Shown here: positions 60,623 through 64,000 of the stretch, one piece after another
How the letters are laid out: each line of letters opens with the position of its first letter
How positions within the stretch are numbered: the stretch's first letter is position 1
NCBI GenBank assembly: GCA_049472395.1
Contig: JBLIRR010000021.1
Span: 1-64,000, forward strand
Length of the DNA stretch: 64,000 nt
Reading direction: 5' to 3'
Origin: JBLIRR01 sp049472395
GTDB lineage: Bacteria > SZUA-182 > DTGQ01 > JBLIRR01
Program-made: the position numbers and the translations under genes
Notes under the pieces: generated by a model
Databases searched by the model: none
Told to the model about the DNA's origin: nothing
What the model saw: only the letters and a program-made list of their open reading frames with translations

Positions 60623-63598
60623 TTGAAGATATCATTCAATATAAAAAGTTTATTTGTTGCTATATTAACTACTATAGTTATAGTGGCAATAATAGTAATT
60701 AGCCTATTTTCCGTATCATATCTTAAAAATTTCAAGAATACCCTTATATCCAAAGAGCACCAGCAGCTTTTAGCAGCGGCACGTTTAACAGGAAAGGCAG
60801 TACAAGAATTTCTTACTATGCAGTCAGAGCTTTTGAGCATTCTTCTTGATGATCCTTACTTTCAGAAGTCGGTTATGAAGAATAAAGGCTCAATTCTGGT
60901 AAGAAATTTTTATAACGTCAATCAAGAGAGAATCATTACTCTCTCTGTGTTTAATGCCGAGGGTATATTGATTCAACGATATCCTTTGGAAAAAAACTTA
61001 ACTGGCAAGGCGTATAATGATAGACCGGAAATAGTCTATGTGCTGAAAGAGGAAAAATTACATATAAGCAATGTATCCTTTGATCAATCAGAGGTATCCT
61101 CTATTACTCTTTCAGAGCCTATATTGTATGAGAGAAAACTGATTGGCATACTAAGATGCACCATAAAAACGAACCCTTTCTTTGAGCGTTTTATCCAGTC
61201 AATTACACCCTGCGCAGGAGGATTTGCCTGGGTATTTGATGAGAAAAGTACCATCCTTTCATATGCTGATAAAAATTTTACTAATAAAAAACAGAATTTT
61301 TTTAAGAGTATACCATCTAATGACGAGGGATATGGGCTATCAACTGCGTGCATAACCGATGATTCCCACATATGTAATGAGACCTTATGGGCCTATACAA
61401 AAATTGGAGTAGGCGAAGGGGCGTGGTATCTTGTTATGGCCCTCCCTTATTCTGAGATTATGGGGCTTATAGAAAAACATGCCCGGAATACTTTTGGAAT
61501 GGCGGGTCTTCTAATCTTTATGATTGTTATGGCAAGTGTAGCGACACTTGTCTCTTATAAAAGGAAGTCAAGGCTTGAAGCACGAGAGGACAACTTGGCC
61601 GCCCTCCAAGACAGAGAGGAGAAATATCGATCTGTTGTGAACAATATCCCGGATATTACCTGGACAGCGACAGCTGAAGGGGAATTTGTTTTTATAAATT
61701 CAAAAGCAGAAATAATATTTGGTTTTTCTAAGCAGAATATTTATAACGCTGGTCATGATTTCCTCTTTTCGAAAATCCATCCCGACGATCGAGAGAGAGT
61801 AAAAGAGAATTATGACCTGCTCTTTGAATCCAACAAATCTCTTGATATTGAATACAGATTTGAGCGCAGAGGCGGAGAATGGATATGGCTGCACATGAGA
61901 TCATTAGGGACCTATGAAAAAGATAACCGCATATATGCTGATGGGATTATCACAGAGATTACGAAACGCAAGAGAGAGGAGGAATCGCTTCAGGAAACCA
62001 AGCAGAACCTTGAACAGTCAATTAAACAAGTAAAACAGTCCGTGAAGAATGCAAATGTGGTGGGAGTTGAGTTCTTGAACAAGATTACCCATGATATTCG
62101 TACCTCAATAAATGGGATTTTAGGTTTTATTGAGTTATTACTCAAGACTGATTTAAATCAAAACCAATGGGAATATGCTGAAACTGTGAGGAAATCAGCT
62201 CAAAATTTATTAACGCTCATCAATGATATTATGGATTTTTTACATATCGAAGCAGGCAAGCCTGAGTTTGAAGATATGGATTTTGATATACGAACAGCTG
62301 TCAAAGATATATCAAAGTCAGCAACCATTAAGGCGCAAGAGAAAGGTCTTACAATTGCTACCTTAATAAATTCGAATGTTCCTTTATGGTTGCGTGGTGA
62401 TCCCGGGAGGTTAAAACAAGTGATAACTCACCTGGTCGATAACGCTATAAAATATACTCAAGAGGGAGAAGTGATTATCAGCGCCCATCTTGAGAGGGAG
62501 ACGGATACACATGCGACAATTCTTTTTAAAGTAAGTGATACGGGTGCTGGTATTGCACAGGATGAACAGGAAAACTTATTTATTCGCTCTGATGTTACCT
62601 GTGGAGAAACAGGTTCCGGATTAGCAATTTCAATGCAACTGGTCAAATTTATGAATGGTGAAATGGGTGTGGAGAGTGAGGAGGGAAGTGGTGCTACTTT
62701 TTGGTTTACGGCGGTATTAGAAAAGCAAAAATTGGCATACTCGGCCAAAGTCATTCCCCATGCTGACATTAAAGGACTAAGAGTGCTCATTGTAGATGAT
62801 AACAAGGATAATCGGAACATACTCCTTCATTATTTGGATTCATGGGAATGTATATGCGAAGAGGCTCCAGGTGGCCCGGAAGCATTAGAAATGTTGAAAC
62901 AGACTGCAGCAACCCAAGATCATGCATTCGATTTAGCACTCATTGATTTTCAGATGCCTGAGATGGATGGATGGCAGTTGGCAAAAGAAATAAAAGCAGA
63001 TGAACAGACAGAGAATACCCAGCTTATTCTTCTTACATCTGTTGGCAAACGGGGAGATGCGATTAAGATGAAAGCTGCCGGATTCGGTGGTTATCTCACA
63101 AAACCCGTTAATCAAAGTGACTTAGAGAGCTGTATTTCTATGGTAATCGGAATCAATCAATTGCCTCCTGAACAAAAAAAGCCTTTTTTGGTAACACGGC
63201 ATACTATTAGTGAAGAGAGACATAAAAACCTGCGTATCCTCCTTGTGGAAGACAGTATCGTCGATCAAAAACTGATGGCGCATTTACTTGAAAAAGCGGG
63301 TTATTTATGTGATATAGCGGTGAATGGCCTGGAAGCGGTAAGCGCAATAGCAAAAATACCATATAATTTGGTATTTATGGACTGTGAGATGCCTGAAATG
63401 AATGGTTTTGAGGCAACAGTGGAGATCCGAAAACAAGAGGGTGATATGAGGTGTATTCCTATCGTAGCCATCACCGCTGACGGCGATAGAGAAAAATGCT
63501 TTAAAGCTGGCATGGACGACTACATTGCAAAGCCGATCGATTCGGATAAATTGTATGCTATTGTAAAGAAATGGGCCAACATTAATATCAAAGTCTAG
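60623..63598 (+). CDS. Hybrid sensor kinase with PAS and two receiver domains
   Basis: A 991-residue membrane kinase starting at a TTG (60623) after AGAGGAAA. Helix (10-30), extracytoplasmic sensor (~35-290), second helix (~295-315), PAS with PAC (~330-450: IPDITWTATAEGEFVFINSK), a coiled coil, HisKA with His490 (THDIRTSINGILGF, an unusual H box with S-I-N), HATPase, a first receiver (~710-830) with Asp775 (ALIDFQMPEM), the linker VTRHTISEERHKN and a second receiver (~870-990) with Asp920 (FMDCEMPEM). The ATP lid appears shortened (GAGIAQ, then ETGSGLAIS). Paralogous to 54289-56973. Confidence 0.92.
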   Translation: MKISFNIKSLFVAILTTIVIVAIIVISLFSVSYLKNFKNTLISKEHQQLLAAARLTGKAVQEFLTMQSELLSILLDDPYFQKSVMKNKGSILVRNFYNVNQERIITLSVFNAEGILIQRYPLEKNLTGKAYNDRPEIVYVLKEEKLHISNVSFDQSEVSSITLSEPILYERKLIGILRCTIKTNPFFERFIQSITPCAGGFAWVFDEKSTILSYADKNFTNKKQNFFKSIPSNDEGYGLSTACITDDSHICNETLWAYTKIGVGEGAWYLVMALPYSEIMGLIEKHARNTFGMAGLLIFMIVMASVATLVSYKRKSRLEAREDNLAALQDREEKYRSVVNNIPDITWTATAEGEFVFINSKAEIIFGFSKQNIYNAGHDFLFSKIHPDDRERVKENYDLLFESNKSLDIEYRFERRGGEWIWLHMRSLGTYEKDNRIYADGIITEITKRKREEESLQETKQNLEQSIKQVKQSVKNANVVGVEFLNKITHDIRTSINGILGFIELLLKTDLNQNQWEYAETVRKSAQNLLTLINDIMDFLHIEAGKPEFEDMDFDIRTAVKDISKSATIKAQEKGLTIATLINSNVPLWLRGDPGRLKQVITHLVDNAIKYTQEGEVIISAHLERETDTHATILFKVSDTGAGIAQDEQENLFIRSDVTCGETGSGLAISMQLVKFMNGEMGVESEEGSGATFWFTAVLEKQKLAYSAKVIPHADIKGLRVLIVDDNKDNRNILLHYLDSWECICEEAPGGPEALEMLKQTAATQDHAFDLALIDFQMPEMDGWQLAKEIKADEQTENTQLILLTSVGKRGDAIKMKAAGFGGYLTKPVNQSDLESCISMVIGINQLPPEQKKPFLVTRHTISEERHKNLRILLVEDSIVDQKLMAHLLEKAGYLCDIAVNGLEAVSAIAKIPYNLVFMDCEMPEMNGFEATVEIRKQEGDMRCIPIVAITADGDREKCFKAGMDDYIAKPIDSDKLYAIVKKWANINIKV

Positions 63599-63629
63599 TA
63601 TAGTTTTTTCTAAGTATGATTCCAACAAT

Positions 63630-64000
63630 ATGAGCACATCATCATCATCAAAGCAGGCTATTTGTCTGCAATCTCTCACCAGGGATGAAATCATTACCCA
63701 CCTTACATCGGTGAAAACCAACCGACAGGTCTTAAATACACTCCAATGCTTGAAAAGATCGGAGATCAGGAATTCTCTGAACCTTGATGAGATAATTTCT
63801 CGCTATTGGCAGCTTATCGATCAAAATCAGCAAGATTATTGGGGCTTTCTGGGGGCTTTGGCGTGGTGCGGCCGTAATCTCTGTCCCTCGAATTTTTTGT
63901 ATATAGGGGAGGTTAAAGGAGAAGTCATTGCTCAGGTTGCCGCCCTTCACCCCTCGGTAAATATATATATTTTTGACTATTGTGTATCTAAAGAAAGCGG
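63630..64000 (+). CDS. Partial SAM-dependent methyltransferase-like protein, runs off the window
   Basis: A frame opens with ATG at 63630 and stays open for 123 codons to the window edge. A low-complexity start (STSSSSK) is followed by helical sequence and then WGFLGALAWCGRNLCPSNFL, YIGEVKGEVIAQVAA and NIYIFDYCVS. The last part has the look of a methyltransferase SAM loop and the first acidic strand, close to the pattern LEIGvxxGgS...vxgfD. The glycine-rich loop is only partly conserved (IGEVKGE). Function is tentative. No clear ribosome-binding site precedes this ATG. Confidence 0.6.
   Translation, partial: MSTSSSSKQAICLQSLTRDEIITHLTSVKTNRQVLNTLQCLKRSEIRNSLNLDEIISRYWQLIDQNQQDYWGFLGALAWCGRNLCPSNFLYIGEVKGEVIAQVAALHPSVNIYIFDYCVSKES

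Overview
The window reads as chromosomal DNA of a Gram-negative, motile bacterium. The evidence is a TonB/ExbB/ExbD energy-coupling set with an outer-membrane receptor, several beta-barrel-like exported proteins, a flagellin/FlbT/FlaF module, large hybrid sensor kinases, an NtrC-type activator, and DNA of moderate to low GC. Long intergenic spacers with dispersed palindromic repeats and many multi-domain signalling proteins resemble Desulfobacterota-like or candidate-phylum genomes. That placement is an inference; no rRNA or tRNA gene is present to support it.

Layout. 1-741: decayed methyl-accepting chemotaxis gene. 808-1557: Gly/Tyr-rich exported protein. 1932-5721 (minus): six tandem paralogous genes for small exported Pro/Trp-rich proteins that I cannot assign to a known family, apparently two blocks of three. 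6435-9268: NtrB/NtrC-like two-component pair. 9273-12159: TerB-like protein, an AT-rich orphan protein with helix-turn-helix-like segments, and a single-domain response regulator. 12166-13302 (minus): yjbQ and a lipoprotein-type pcm. 13990-20690: seven-gene putative Ni/Co uptake operon (TonB receptor, DUF4198 protein, NikL-like protein, a 22-repeat Asp-rich protein, exbB, exbD, tonB) behind a structured leader. 20742-23396: hybrid kinase. 23506-31279 (minus): four-gene operon with an exported caspase-like protease.

31405-45129 holds mainly housekeeping genes: asnA, a small zinc-ribbon protein, tldD-pmbA, nadB-msrAB, DUF1015-lpdA-yceH, a two-domain parvulin and coaE. 45240-46850: divergent flagellin, flbT and flaF, closed by a strong terminator and followed by a broken family 9 glycosyltransferase. 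49023-49811: a seventh, distant relative of the exported paralogue family. 49901-64000: histone-deacetylase-like hydrolase, MerR regulator, methyltransferase, GT2-TPR protein, two paralogous hybrid kinases, M28 peptidase, nitroreductase, two exported barrel-like proteins, a four-CBS protein, and a partial methyltransferase-like gene leaving the window.

The strongest candidates for undescribed biology are the tandem family with its distant seventh copy, the Asp-repeat protein inside a TonB metal-uptake operon, the secreted caspase/LRR/lipoprotein operon, and the AT-rich orphan whose leader carries iterated GCCCC motifs. Dispersed repeats (a 15-mer palindromic arm, paired 19-bp arms and others) recur between genes. 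No CRISPR array, tRNA, rRNA or intact insertion sequence was seen.
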